Part shown: one piece after another, positions 33,145 through 43,577 of the stretch
How the letters are laid out: each line of letters starts with the position of its first letter
How positions within the stretch are numbered: the first letter of the stretch is position 1
Source of the DNA: Acidocella sp.
GTDB taxonomy: Bacteria; Pseudomonadota; Alphaproteobacteria; Acetobacterales; Acetobacteraceae
Reading direction: 5' to 3'
Assembly (NCBI RefSeq): GCF_027352905.1
Contig: NZ_DAIEIF010000050.1
Span: 1 to 64,000, forward strand
Length of the DNA stretch: 64,000 bases
The notes under the pieces: model-generated
What the model saw: the letters and a program-made list of their open reading frames with translations, nothing else
What the model was told of the DNA's origin: nothing
The model's database searches: none
Program-made: the position numbers and the translations under genes

Positions 33145-36057
33145 ATGTGCTTCAGCATGGGCTTGATAAGCGATGACCGGGCGGATGCAGGAATTTCCAG
33201 GACAAGGCCGCGCCAAGGCAAGCCTCCCGCGAGCATGGCCCTGTTTAGCGACGGTGGGGCGGAGGAGTTCGCGGCGGCGGCGGCGATGGGCTTCTCCCAT
33301 GCCCTGTTTTCCCCTTCCGAGTCCCTGGCCGGAGCGATGGACGCGGCGCGCTCCGCGGGGATGGCGCCGGTCGTCGCGCTCGACCCCACCCAATTCGCCC
33401 TGGCCGAGCGGCTGCCGACCGAGGGGGCGGGCGGATTCTACTTCCGGCGCGCGCATGAACTGCCCGAGTTCTTTCGGGCCGGTTTTATAAGCGGGTTGAA
33501 AGAGCGCGATGCCGATATGGTGGCGATCGCCGAGATTTTTGGTGCGCCGGCGCCAAGCTTGCAGATTTTAAGCGATGCCGGATTCGATTTCGCCACCAGC
33601 TCCCTCTGCTATTGGAACTTCCGTGATGATTGGTTGAACGCCGATACCGCCCGGGTGGAGCGGCTGGGGCGGGCTTTCTGTTTCGCCACCCCACCCGGCG
33701 CGGCTCTCAATAACGAGGTGCAGATCATCCGGGCCTTGCGAGCCTCCGCCATGTTTTCCCCCGGCTGGGGGGTGAGCAAGACGCTGTTTCTCGGCAGTGC
33801 CACGCTGGAAGGTGAGATCAGCCAGCTCCTGGCCAAACGGCGCGCGGATTGCCGTTTCGCCGGATCCAAGGCCGCCAGGGTGGTCTCCCCCACCGCCGCG
33901 CCACTGGCCGTATTGTTACGCCAGGGGTTGGTTGCCGTCGCCAATGCGTCTTTGCACGAGAGCGTCAGCGCGAGAACGTCCGCCTATTTACCTGATATCG
34001 AGGCGGGGAGCCTCCGCAGCGAGGGGGGAGAGACGCTGGGTCCTCTCGACAGGATCCAATTCGGCGCCGGTGAGGCGCGGTATTATGAAATCCTGCCTCT
34101 CCCCCCTGTCAGCCGCCCTGCTCCCAAACTCAATCCCAAGGCGCCACGGATCACGGTTGACGCCATCACCCCTTCCGTCGATGCGGGGCGTTATCCGGCC
34201 CGGCGGATTCTCGGCGAGGCGGTTACGATCGAGGCCGACCTCATCTGTGATGGGCACGAGCATCTCGCCGGCGAAATTTTGTACCGCTGCCAGGATGAGC
34301 GGAGTTGGCGGGCCGCGCCAATGAGCTTGATTGAGAATGACCGCTGGCGCGGCGAGATCCCCGCGCCTCGCATGGGACGATGCGAATTCATCGTCTCCGC
34401 CTGGATTGACCGTTACCGGAATTTTACCTCGGGGTTGGAGAAAAAAATAAAAGCCGGGCAGGCCGTCTCCCTTGAGATCCAGGAAGGCATGCTGCTGGTC
34501 GAGGAGGCCATGCAAGCGAGCCCGGTGGTGCGGGAGATGTGCCAGACCTGGCGAGGGGCGACAGAGGCGGAGTTGGAGGAAAAGCTGCTCTCGCCGGCCT
34601 ACGCCAAGCTGATCAGCGCCGCGTTGCCCCGCCAGTTTCTTACGAAATCCCAACCCTACCCGCTGGATGCCGAGCCGCTCCGCGCGAGATACGCTAGTTG
34701 GTACGAGATTTTCCCGCGCAGCCAGTCCGGGGATGGCCAACGGCACGGAACCTTCAGGGATGTGGTGCGGCAGCTTCCCCGTATCGCGGCGATGGGGTTC
34801 GATGTGCTGTATTTCCCACCCATCCATCCCATCGGCCACACCAACCGCAAGGGCCGAAACAATAGCTTGCGGGCGGAGCCAGGAGATCCCGGCAGCCCTT
34901 ATGCCATCGGCAGCGAGGCGGGAGGGCACGATGCCATCCACCCGGAACTCGGCACGCTGGATGATTTTCGGGACCTGATCCGTGCCGCCAAGCAATACGA
35001 TATAGACATCGCCCTGGATTTCGCCATCCAATGCTCGCCTGACCATCCCTGGCTGCGCGAGCATCCGGAGTGGTTCGCCTGGCGTCCGGACGGCTCGTTG
35101 CGGCATGCCGAAAACCCGCCAAAGAAATATGAAGACATCGTCAACGTGGAGTTTTACGCCGAGAAGGCCCAGCCCGCGTTGTGGCATGCATTGCGCGACG
35201 TCGTACAATTTTGGGTGGATCACGGCATACGGTATTTCCGCGTGGATAATCCGCATACGAAGCCTCTGCCTTTTTGGGAATGGATGATCGGCGATATCCG
35301 CTCCCGCCATCCCGACGCGATTTTTCTGGCCGAAGCGTTCACCCGGCCCAAATTGATGTATCAGTTGGCAAAGATCGGATTCTCTCAATCCTATACCTAT
35401 TTCACTTGGCGCCATACCAAGCGCGAATTGACAGAATATCTGGAGGAATTGAATGAGCCGCCGGTCCGTGAGTTTTTCCGGCCGCATTTCTTCGTGAACA
35501 CACCAGATATCAACCCTGTTTTTTTGCAAAATTCCGGGCGGCCGGGTTTTCTCATTCGTGCCGCTCTCGCCGCCACCTTATCAGGGCTTTTTGGGATCTA
35601 TAACGGGTTCGAGCTTTGTGAGGCCACGCCTGTGCCAGGTAAGGAGGAATATCTCGATTCCGAAAAATACCAGTTGCGGGCGTGGAATTACGATACTCCC
35701 CAGAATATTGTAGGGGAGATTACCCGCCTGAACCATATCCGGCGCACCAACACAGCTTTGCAAACCCATCTTAACGTGGAATTTCTTCCCTGTGACAATG
35801 AACAGGTTCTCTATTTCAGAAAAACGGCAGCAGATGGAAACACATTGCTGGTCGCGATCAGTCTCGATCCGTTCAACCCTCAACAGGCAACGCTGGAATT
35901 GCCGCTCTGGCGGTTTGGCCTGCCTGATGATGGCGCCCTCGCCGCGATGGACCTCGTCCGTGACGTGCGGTTCGTATGGCACGGCAAATATCAGCCTGTA
36001 TACCTCAATCCCGCAGAAATACCTTACTGCATCTGGCATGTCAGCCCGCGGACCTAG
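33145..36057 (+). CDS. glgE: Alpha-1,4-glucan:maltose-1-phosphate maltosyltransferase with degenerate N-terminal domain
   Basis: GlgE adds maltose from maltose-1-phosphate to a growing alpha-1,4-glucan. 970 residues against about 650-700 for actinobacterial GlgE. The first ~300 residues look like a shortened, degenerate GH13-type domain ('AGFDFATSSLCYWNFRDDWL'), as in long alphaproteobacterial forms. The canonical region follows from about 340: 'WYEIFPRSQSG', 'LYFPPIHPIGHTNRKGRNN', nucleophile Asp in 'YFRVDNPHTKPLPFWEW', acid/base Glu in 'IFLAEAFTRPK', and 'FFVNTPDINP'. Start is uncertain: ATG 33145, 33157 or 33235. First gene of a seven-gene operon; six bases before treS. Confidence 0.93.
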   Translation: MCFSMGLISDDRADAGISRTRPRQGKPPASMALFSDGGAEEFAAAAAMGFSHALFSPSESLAGAMDAARSAGMAPVVALDPTQFALAERLPTEGAGGFYFRRAHELPEFFRAGFISGLKERDADMVAIAEIFGAPAPSLQILSDAGFDFATSSLCYWNFRDDWLNADTARVERLGRAFCFATPPGAALNNEVQIIRALRASAMFSPGWGVSKTLFLGSATLEGEISQLLAKRRADCRFAGSKAARVVSPTAAPLAVLLRQGLVAVANASLHESVSARTSAYLPDIEAGSLRSEGGETLGPLDRIQFGAGEARYYEILPLPPVSRPAPKLNPKAPRITVDAITPSVDAGRYPARRILGEAVTIEADLICDGHEHLAGEILYRCQDERSWRAAPMSLIENDRWRGEIPAPRMGRCEFIVSAWIDRYRNFTSGLEKKIKAGQAVSLEIQEGMLLVEEAMQASPVVREMCQTWRGATEAELEEKLLSPAYAKLISAALPRQFLTKSQPYPLDAEPLRARYASWYEIFPRSQSGDGQRHGTFRDVVRQLPRIAAMGFDVLYFPPIHPIGHTNRKGRNNSLRAEPGDPGSPYAIGSEAGGHDAIHPELGTLDDFRDLIRAAKQYDIDIALDFAIQCSPDHPWLREHPEWFAWRPDGSLRHAENPPKKYEDIVNVEFYAEKAQPALWHALRDVVQFWVDHGIRYFRVDNPHTKPLPFWEWMIGDIRSRHPDAIFLAEAFTRPKLMYQLAKIGFSQSYTYFTWRHTKRELTEYLEELNEPPVREFFRPHFFVNTPDINPVFLQNSGRPGFLIRAALAATLSGLFGIYNGFELCEATPVPGKEEYLDSEKYQLRAWNYDTPQNIVGEITRLNHIRRTNTALQTHLNVEFLPCDNEQVLYFRKTAADGNTLLVAISLDPFNPQQATLELPLWRFGLPDDGALAAMDLVRDVRFVWHGKYQPVYLNPAEIPYCIWHVSPRT

Positions 36058-36062
36058 TAACC

Positions 36063-39000
36063 ATGAAAAAACCCCTGCCTCCCACCGGTGATGATCCGCA
36101 ATGGTATAAGGACGCGATCATCTATCAATTGCATATCAAATCCTTTTTCGATTCGAACGATGATGGCATCGGCGATTTTCCTGGCTTGATCTCAAAGCTC
36201 GATTATATTGCAGGGCTGGGCGCGACGGCGATCTGGCTGTTACCCTTTTATCCCTCGCCGGGGCGCGACGATGGTTACGATATTTCCGATTACCGGAACG
36301 TGCATCCGAATTATGGAACCATGGCCGATGTAAGAGCCTTCATCCGCGCGGCGCATGAGCGCAAGATCCGGGTGATCACGGAGCTGGTGATCAACCATAC
36401 CTCTGATCAGCATCCCTGGTTTCAGCGCGCGCGTAAGGCAAAGCCAGGCTCCGTCTATCGAGATTTCTATGTATGGTCCGAGACGGATAAAAAATATGAC
36501 CAAACGCGCATCATTTTTTTGGATACCGAAAAGAGCAACTGGACCTGGGACGAGGAAGCCGGGGCGTTTTACTGGCACCGCTTCTACTCGCATCAGCCGG
36601 ATTTGAACTTCGACAACCCGCGTGTGCGGCACGAAGTTTTGAAAATCATGCGGTTCTGGCTTGATCTTGGTGTCGATGGCCTCCGTCTTGATGCCGTTCC
36701 CTATCTCATCGAGCGCGAAGGAACGAATAATGAGAACCTGCCTGAAACCCATGCGGTTTTGAAGGAGATCCGGGCGGCGCTCGACGCCCACGCACCTGGA
36801 CGCATGCTGCTTGCCGAGGCCAATCAATGGCCGGAGGACGCTCAGCAATATTTCGGAAACGGCGATGAATGTCATATGGCATTTCATTTTCCCCTCATGC
36901 CGCGGATGTATATGGCGATCGCGCAGGAGGATCGCTATCCGATTACCGATATCATGCGACAGACGCCCGAGATCCCTCCCAACTGCCAATGGGCGGTCTT
37001 TCTACGGAACCATGACGAACTCACGCTGGAAATGGTGACGGATTCCGAGCGCGATTATTTATGGAATACCTATGCCATGGACCCTCGCGCCCGGCTCAAT
37101 CTGGGCATAAGGCGCCGTCTGGCGCCGCTGATGGATCGCGACCGGCGACGAATCGAACTCATGACCAGCCTGCTTCTCTCCATGCCCGGCACGCCCGTGC
37201 TTTATTATGGCGATGAAATCGGCATGGGCGATAATATCCATTTGGGGGATCGCGACGGCGTACGCACGCCGATGCAATGGTCAGCCGACCGCAACGGAGG
37301 TTTTTCCCGCGCCAATCCCGCCCAGCTGGTTCTGCCGCCCATCATGGATGCGCTTTATGGCTACCAGGCCGTGAATGTCGAAATGCAAATGGCTGACCAA
37401 TATTCCCTTCTCAATTGGAACCGGAGGATGCTGGCCGTGCGCAAGCGCCACCGCGCATTCGGCAGGGGAACGCAGAAATTTCTTTATCCCGGTAACCGTA
37501 AAATCCTTGCCTATTTGCGCCGGTTTAAAAATGAGGATGGGCAGGAAGAAATCATACTTTGCGTTTCCAATCTTTCCAGAAACGCTCAAGCGGTGGAGCT
37601 CGATCTTTCCGAGTTCGAGGGCCGTGTGCCGGTTGATCTCATCGGTACGTCCGGCTTCCCCGCCATTGGCCAGCTGACCTATCTGTTGACCCTACCTCCC
37701 TTCGCATTCTATTGGTTCATTTTAGCGAATGAAGAGGCCCTGCCGCCCTGGCACGTCAAGCCATCCGTCCCGCTTCCAGAGCTTCTTACTTTGGTAATCC
37801 GTAAGGGCATTCAGGATGTAGCGCAGCCCCCAGACAGGGCATTGCTCGAAACCGATATTCTGCCATCTTATCTGGCGCGCCGGCGGTGGTTTGGCGCTAA
37901 GGATCGATCCATCGACAGCGTGACTCTAACCCGCACCCAACCGGTTGCCGAACTGCCAGGTTTTCTTGTAACTGGTCTTGAGGTACGTTTCGGTGATGAC
38001 GTTGAATATTATAATTTGCCCTTGGGAATTTGCTGGGATGGCGAGACGAACGCACCGCTGCCGGCTCAGCTTGCTCTCGGGCGGGTACGGCAAGGGCGGC
38101 GCACCGGATATCTCACCGACGCCTTTGCGATGGACGCTTTCGCTTTCGGAATCGTTCGGGGCTTACAGAACAATGCGATAGCAAAACTGCCGGAAGGCGA
38201 GCTTCGCTTTATTGCTGAAGCGCCATTGTCGGAAATCAAGCTTTCAGATAATCCAGAAATCCGCAGGCTTTCAGCCGAACAATCCAACAGCTCGCTCATC
38301 GTCGATCGCAAGGTGATTTTAAAGCTCATCCGCCATTATTATGCCGGGGTGAACCCCGAGATCGAGATGACGCGATACCTGACCCAAAACGGCTATAAAA
38401 ATACACCCGCCCTATTGGGTGAAGTGGCGGAATGGAAGAATGACGAGACCTCCTGCTCCCTTATGGTAGCTCAACAATTCCGAGAAAACCAAGGAGATGC
38501 CTGGCAGGTTACATTGAATTATCTGAGCCGCCTCATTGATATGGGCGGTATGGAAGGACGCGACGAGGCTGAGGACGCCCACCAGCTTAGTAACTACCGG
38601 AGCTTCGCCCGCGCCGTTGGCACAAGGCTCGCGGAACTGCATGTTGTGTTGGCGAAACCAACCGATAACCCCGATTTTGCTCCCGACAAAGTCTCTGCGG
38701 AAGATGCACGGAATTGGGGTGACATGTCGGTAAGCCAGTTCCGGAAAGCCGTGGATATTCTGCAAAACACCAAGGAGTTCAGTGACCGTGAAACCGGCGA
38801 CAGGGCTCAACGCCTGCTGAGCGCCGCTGAGAGGATACAAGCTCTCCTGCCCAAACTTGCCGCCGCCGCTCAAGGCACTCTGGCGACGCGTATTCACGGC
38901 GATTTTCATCTTGGCCAAGTTCTCGTGTCAAGCGACGATGTATTTATCATCGATTTTGAGGGCGAACCCGCGAAACCCCTTCCGGAGCGCAGGCGCAAAA

Positions 39001-39359
39001 GCTCACCCTTGCGGGACGTCGCCGGTTTGCTGCGCTCTTTTGACTACGCCGCGGCGGCAGCGCAGCATGGCCCCGTCACGCCGGAAAAAGAGCAATCCAC
39101 CAGCGTGGTGAGCCGCTTTGTCGATAATATGCATGATGAATTTCTTCGCTCCTATATGGAGGTCATTAAAGCCCATTATGCCGTTGCGCTTGAACCGAAG
39201 GCGATGGAAGATCTCCTGACCTTGTTCCTCATTGAAAAAGCCGCTTACGAAATCTGTTATGAAGCGGCGAACCGGCCAAGCTGGCTTGGTATTCCTCTCA
39301 AGGGCATAGAAGCGCTCATCACCCAAACGATGAACCGGGAGTTGCAAAATGCTCGATGA
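36063..39359 (+). CDS. treS: Trehalose synthase fused to maltokinase (TreS-Mak)
   Basis: Two-domain protein of 1098 residues. The N-terminal GH13 domain (about 1-545) interconverts trehalose and maltose: '[19 protein letters not shown]', '[18 protein letters not shown]' (nucleophile), '[17 protein letters not shown]' (acid/base) and '[13 protein letters not shown]'. The C-terminal ~510 residues are a maltokinase of aminoglycoside-phosphotransferase-like fold: '[14 protein letters not shown]', '[11 protein letters not shown]'-type loop seen as '[13 protein letters not shown]' (catalytic Asp) and '[13 protein letters not shown]' (Mg-binding Asp). Together they make maltose-1-phosphate for GlgE. 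Start ATG 36063; the track begins inside glgE. It overlaps glgB by 11 bases. Its base composition is noticeably less GC-rich than neighbours further downstream. Confidence 0.96.
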   Translation: MKKPLPPTGDDPQWYKDAIIYQLHIKSFFDSNDDGIGDFPGLISKLDYIAGLGATAIWLLPFYPSPGRDDGYDISDYRNVHPNYGTMADVRAFIRAAHERKIRVITELVINHTSDQHPWFQRARKAKPGSVYRDFYVWSETDKKYDQTRIIFLDTEKSNWTWDEEAGAFYWHRFYSHQPDLNFDNPRVRHEVLKIMRFWLDLGVDGLRLDAVPYLIEREGTNNENLPETHAVLKEIRAALDAHAPGRMLLAEANQWPEDAQQYFGNGDECHMAFHFPLMPRMYMAIAQEDRYPITDIMRQTPEIPPNCQWAVFLRNHDELTLEMVTDSERDYLWNTYAMDPRARLNLGIRRRLAPLMDRDRRRIELMTSLLLSMPGTPVLYYGDEIGMGDNIHLGDRDGVRTPMQWSADRNGGFSRANPAQLVLPPIMDALYGYQAVNVEMQMADQYSLLNWNRRMLAVRKRHRAFGRGTQKFLYPGNRKILAYLRRFKNEDGQEEIILCVSNLSRNAQAVELDLSEFEGRVPVDLIGTSGFPAIGQLTYLLTLPPFAFYWFILANEEALPPWHVKPSVPLPELLTLVIRKGIQDVAQPPDRALLETDILPSYLARRRWFGAKDRSIDSVTLTRTQPVAELPGFLVTGLEVRFGDDVEYYNLPLGICWDGETNAPLPAQLALGRVRQGRRTGYLTDAFAMDAFAFGIVRGLQNNAIAKLPEGELRFIAEAPLSEIKLSDNPEIRRLSAEQSNSSLIVDRKVILKLIRHYYAGVNPEIEMTRYLTQNGYKNTPALLGEVAEWKNDETSCSLMVAQQFRENQGDAWQVTLNYLSRLIDMGGMEGRDEAEDAHQLSNYRSFARAVGTRLAELHVVLAKPTDNPDFAPDKVSAEDARNWGDMSVSQFRKAVDILQNTKEFSDRETGDRAQRLLSAAERIQALLPKLAAAAQGTLATRIHGDFHLGQVLVSSDDVFIIDFEGEPAKPLPERRRKSSPLRDVAGLLRSFDYAAAAAQHGPVTPEKEQSTSVVSRFVDNMHDEFLRSYMEVIKAHYAVALEPKAMEDLLTLFLIEKAAYEICYEAANRPSWLGIPLKGIEALITQTMNRELQNAR

Positions 39360-41466
39360 CGCCCTCATCGCCTTGGAGCAAGGCCGCCACGGTGATCCAT
39401 TCTCGCTTCTTGGGCCGCATGGAGACATCGTGCGCGTGTTATTACCCGGCGCCCAGGCGGTAACGCTAAAAGGCCGCACCAGTGGCAACGTCATAGATCA
39501 CGCAAGAAAAATAAGTGATGCTCTTTTTGAGGCGACTAATAAAAATCAGGAACCTTATGTTCTACAAATCGATTGGGGCGGCGCGATACAGGAGACCGAG
39601 GACCCGTATAGCTTCGGATTGTTGCTATCAGATTTCGATCTCTACCTCCTGGCGGAGGGTAAGCATCACAATCTGGCGGATTGCCTGGGCGCGCTTCCCA
39701 TGCGTGTGGAAGATGTTCCCGGGGTTCGCTTCGCGGTATGGGCGCCTAACGCCCAACGCGTCTCCGTGGTCGGTAACTTCAACAGCTGGGACGGGCGGCG
39801 CCACCCTATGCGCCGGAGAAATTCCGGAATCTGGGAATTGTTCATTCCCCGTCTAGGTCCCGGTGAATATTATAAATATGAAATTATTGGCCCGCACGGC
39901 CTGCTTCCCTTGAAAGCTGACCCCATCGCCCGTCAGGCGGAACTGCCGCCGGGCACCGCCTCCATTGTCGCCCCGGTATGGACCCCGCCGCCCCGGCCCA
40001 GCTATGCGCCGCTTAACGCGCCTCTGATGATCTACGAAGTCCATGCGACATCCTGGATGAAGCATCATGATGGCCGGTCTTATGATTGGGATGAGCTGGC
40101 GGAACGGCTGATCCCCTACGTCGTGGATCTCGGTTATTCCCACATAGAATTACTGCCGGTCATGGCGCATCCTTTCGGCGGCTCCTGGGGATATCAGCCA
40201 CTCAGCCAGTTTGCGCCAATGCCGGAGATGGGTTCACCGGAGCGGTTCGCCCGTTTCGTCGAAGCCTGTCATCAGGCCGGCATCGGCGTGATACTGGATT
40301 GGGTGCCCGCTCATTTTCCCTCCGACGCGCATGGTCTTGCCTTGTTCGACGGCACCCATCTTTACGAGCACCAAGATCCCAGGGAGGGTTTCCACCGGGA
40401 CTGGAACACGTTGATTTATAATTTAGGACGATTGGAGGTGCGAGAATTCCTGATCGCCAGCGCCTTATACTGGCTCCGCCAATATGGCGTGGACGGGTTG
40501 CGCGTGGATGCGGTGGCCTCGATGCTGTACCGTGATTACTCCCGCCAACCCGGTGAATGGGTTCCCAATATTTACGGGGGGCGCGAGAATCTCGAAGCCG
40601 TTCAATTCTTGCAGGAACTTTCCCAGATCGTGCAGGAGAGCTGTCCGGGCGCGTTTCTCATTGCGGAAGAATCCACCGCCTGGCCTGGCGTCACCGCGCC
40701 ACCGCAAGGAAACGGTCTGGGCTTTACCCATAAATGGAACATGGGCTGGATGCATGACACGCTGTCTTACATGCAGGAAAACCCGGTCTACCGAAGCTAT
40801 CATCATAATTTAATGACCTTTGGTCTGGTTTACGCTTTTTCAGAAAAATTTATTCTGCCCATTTCACATGATGAGGTGGTGCACGGCAAACGTTCCTTGC
40901 TCGGCCGGATGCCAGGAGATGACTGGCAGCGCTTCGCCAATTTGCGCGCCTATCTCGCTTTCATGTGGGCGCATCCCGGCAAGAAGCTTTTGTTCATGGG
41001 CTGTGAATTCGGTCAGCCGACCGAGTGGAATCATGAATCCGAACTGCCCTGGTGGCTTCTGCAGTACGACCATCATCGCGGCGTCCAGTCCCTCGTCCGT
41101 GAGCTCAACCAGGCCGTGCGCAACACGCCCGCCTTGTATGAGCGGGATTTCGACAGCGCGGGCTTCTCCTGGGTAGTGGGGGATGATTATCAGCAAAGCG
41201 TGTTTGCGTTTTTACGCTATGGAAATGATGGAACCACTGTCCTGGTGATTTGCAATTTCACGCCCGTGCCGCGCCATGAGTACCGGGTCGGCGCGCCCGC
41301 CGGGCAATGGCGGGAGTTTTTGAATACCGACATCCAGGGCTTTGGCGGCTCTGGCGTTGGTAATGGCGGCACGCTTACCGCGGAACCCATACCGGCGCAT
41401 GGGCAACCGGCATCTCTCAACCTTACCTTGCCGCCCCTTGGCGTTATTTATCTGCGTATGGCCTAA
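39349..41466 (+). CDS. glgB: 1,4-alpha-glucan branching enzyme
   Basis: GH13 branching enzyme that makes alpha-1,6 branches in the glucan produced by GlgE. 705 residues: N1 domain about 1-100, CBM48 about 105-210 ('[27 protein letters not shown]'), catalytic barrel ('[21 protein letters not shown]', nucleophile in '[17 protein letters not shown]', acid in '[13 protein letters not shown]', '[19 protein letters not shown]'), and a C-terminal beta domain. It starts inside the end of treS, so translation is coupled. glgX starts five bases after the stop. Confidence 0.97.
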   Translation: MLDDALIALEQGRHGDPFSLLGPHGDIVRVLLPGAQAVTLKGRTSGNVIDHARKISDALFEATNKNQEPYVLQIDWGGAIQETEDPYSFGLLLSDFDLYLLAEGKHHNLADCLGALPMRVEDVPGVRFAVWAPNAQRVSVVGNFNSWDGRRHPMRRRNSGIWELFIPRLGPGEYYKYEIIGPHGLLPLKADPIARQAELPPGTASIVAPVWTPPPRPSYAPLNAPLMIYEVHATSWMKHHDGRSYDWDELAERLIPYVVDLGYSHIELLPVMAHPFGGSWGYQPLSQFAPMPEMGSPERFARFVEACHQAGIGVILDWVPAHFPSDAHGLALFDGTHLYEHQDPREGFHRDWNTLIYNLGRLEVREFLIASALYWLRQYGVDGLRVDAVASMLYRDYSRQPGEWVPNIYGGRENLEAVQFLQELSQIVQESCPGAFLIAEESTAWPGVTAPPQGNGLGFTHKWNMGWMHDTLSYMQENPVYRSYHHNLMTFGLVYAFSEKFILPISHDEVVHGKRSLLGRMPGDDWQRFANLRAYLAFMWAHPGKKLLFMGCEFGQPTEWNHESELPWWLLQYDHHRGVQSLVRELNQAVRNTPALYERDFDSAGFSWVVGDDYQQSVFAFLRYGNDGTTVLVICNFTPVPRHEYRVGAPAGQWREFLNTDIQGFGGSGVGNGGTLTAEPIPAHGQPASLNLTLPPLGVIYLRMA

Positions 41467-41471
41467 ACGGA

Positions 41472-43577
41472 ATGCCCTGGACTAAGCAACCGCTGGGACG
41501 CGGCTCCCATTACCCGCTTGGCGCCCATTGGGATGGGCTGGGGGTCAATTTCGCCGTGTTCTCGGCCCATGCCCAACGGATCGAACTCTGCCTATTCGAT
41601 GCGTCGGGCCGGCGGGAATTGCGCCGCGAGACCCTGCCGGAATGCACGGAGCAGGTTTTTCACGGCTATCTCCCCCAGGCGCGGCCCGGCTTGTTATATG
41701 GGTTTCGTGCCCACGGACCTTACATTCCCGAGGCGGGGCATCGCTTCAACCCGCACAAGCTTTTGCTCGACCCCTATGCGCGCAAACTGGCTGGGCGGCT
41801 GCGCTGGTCGGATGCGCTATTTGGCTATCATATCGGCTCCCCGCGCGAGGATCTTTCTTATGACCGGCGAGATTCAGCCGGCTTCATGCCCAAAGCCATG
41901 GTGGTGCATGAGAAATTTGAATGGGGACCGGGCGCGCCGCCCCGCCGGGGCTGGGACGAGACCGTGATTTACGAGGCCCATTTGCGAGGCCTGACCATCA
42001 AACATCCTGAAATCGAGGAAAGCGAGCGTGGCCGTTTTGCCGCGCTCGGAAACCCATGGATGATCGAATATCTTCACAGCCTCGGCGTCACCGCCATCGA
42101 GTTGCTGCCGGTTCATGCCTTCCTGCAGGAAAATTTTTTGCTCAAACGGGGGGTCAGTAATTATTGGGGATATTCCACCCTTGCCTACTTCGCTCCGGAG
42201 CCCTCTTATCTCGGCGGCCCAGACGGCACTCTCGATGAAATTCGCGAGACCGTGCGTAAACTTCATGTTGCGGGCATCGAGGTGATTCTCGACGTCGTCT
42301 ATAACCACACGTGCGAGGGCAGCGAAAAAGGCCCCACCCTTTCCTGGCGCGGGCTGGACAGTCTTTCCTATTACCGCGGCGTGGATGGCGCGCCGCGCTA
42401 TCTGGTGGATGACACGGGGTGTGGAAACACCTTGAACATATCCCACCCCCGGGTCCTGCAGATGGTCATGGATTCCCTGCGCTATTGGGTGGAATCGTAC
42501 CATATCGATGGGTTCCGCTTCGATCTCGGCGTCACATTGGGACGCGAACCTTATGGATTCGATCCATTTTCAGGTTTCTTCGACGCCATTCGCCAGGACC
42601 CCGTCCTCGCCGGCGTCAAGTTAATCTCCGAACCCTGGGATATCGGCCCGGGCGGCTACCAGCTCGGCAATCATCCGCCCGGTTTCAGCGAATGGAACGA
42701 TTGTTACCGGGATACCGTGCGCCGCTTCTGGCGGGGCGACCTTGGCCAGCGCGCCGAGCTCGCCAAGCGCCTGATGGGATCGAGCGAGATTTTCGACAAA
42801 TTTCATCGCGGCCCCCGCGCAAGCATTAATTACCTTTGCTCGCATGACGGTTTCACCCTCCAGGATTTGGTTTCTTATTCCGAACGGCACAACGAGGCCA
42901 ATGGCGAGGATAATCAGGATGGCCATCCCGAGAATTTTTCTCTCAATCACGGGGTAGAAGGCGCCAGCGAGGATGAGGCTATCACCCTCGCGCGCGAAAC
43001 CACCAAGCGGGCCTTGCTTGCCACTTTGTTTTTTTCCCATGGCACCCCCATGTTCCTGGCGGGGGACGAGATGGGACGCACTCAGCAAGGCAATAACAAC
43101 GCATACTGCCAGGATAATGAAATTTCCTGGTTGGACTGGTCGGGCCTGCTCGGTGAGTCTCGCTCGTCCGCTCAGTCTCTTTTCGGTTTCACCGTCCGGC
43201 TCATTGCCCTGCGCGCCGCGCATCCCAGCCTGCGGCCCCGCCATTTTCTCCACGGCACGGCGGAAATATTGCCTGGCATCGTCGATGTGGCCTGGTTCGA
43301 TGAAACCGGACGCCTTCTGGACGCCGCCGCCTGGCTGGACCCCGCGGCGCAAATGTTCTCCCTGCGCCGGGCGACACGGGATAATGACACGCTCGACATA
43401 ACCTTGACCATTTTTAACGGTTCGAATGCCTCGCGCGAATTCATCCTTCCCAATCCTGAACTGGGCTGGATTCTATTGATTGATAGCGCGGCGCCGGAAA
43501 GATCGGAAATCCTCCCGCAAGAAGTGATTCACGTCGACCCCCGCAGTGTTCTCCTCCTAACCGCGAGTCCCATATGA
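41472..43577 (+). CDS. glgX: Glycogen debranching enzyme GlgX
   Basis: Isoamylase-type GH13 enzyme that hydrolyses alpha-1,6 branches of trimmed glycogen. 701 residues. N-terminal CBM48 ('PLGAHWDGLGVNFAVFSAHAQRIELCLFD'), 'VIYEAHLRGLTIKHPEI', nucleophile in 'IDGFRFDLGVTLGRE', acid in 'KLISEPWDIGPGGYQLGNHPPGFSEWND', and 'SHDGFTLQDLVSYSERHNEANGEDN'. It releases linear maltodextrins, the substrates for MalQ and TreY encoded downstream. The stop overlaps treZ (ATGA). Confidence 0.96.
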   Translation: MPWTKQPLGRGSHYPLGAHWDGLGVNFAVFSAHAQRIELCLFDASGRRELRRETLPECTEQVFHGYLPQARPGLLYGFRAHGPYIPEAGHRFNPHKLLLDPYARKLAGRLRWSDALFGYHIGSPREDLSYDRRDSAGFMPKAMVVHEKFEWGPGAPPRRGWDETVIYEAHLRGLTIKHPEIEESERGRFAALGNPWMIEYLHSLGVTAIELLPVHAFLQENFLLKRGVSNYWGYSTLAYFAPEPSYLGGPDGTLDEIRETVRKLHVAGIEVILDVVYNHTCEGSEKGPTLSWRGLDSLSYYRGVDGAPRYLVDDTGCGNTLNISHPRVLQMVMDSLRYWVESYHIDGFRFDLGVTLGREPYGFDPFSGFFDAIRQDPVLAGVKLISEPWDIGPGGYQLGNHPPGFSEWNDCYRDTVRRFWRGDLGQRAELAKRLMGSSEIFDKFHRGPRASINYLCSHDGFTLQDLVSYSERHNEANGEDNQDGHPENFSLNHGVEGASEDEAITLARETTKRALLATLFFSHGTPMFLAGDEMGRTQQGNNNAYCQDNEISWLDWSGLLGESRSSAQSLFGFTVRLIALRAAHPSLRPRHFLHGTAEILPGIVDVAWFDETGRLLDAAAWLDPAAQMFSLRRATRDNDTLDITLTIFNGSNASREFILPNPELGWILLIDSAAPERSEILPQEVIHVDPRSVLLLTASPI

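Noticed and set aside
33988-35529. 513-codon minus-strand ORF
   Set aside because: Antisense shadow of glgE, which has intact catalytic motifs.
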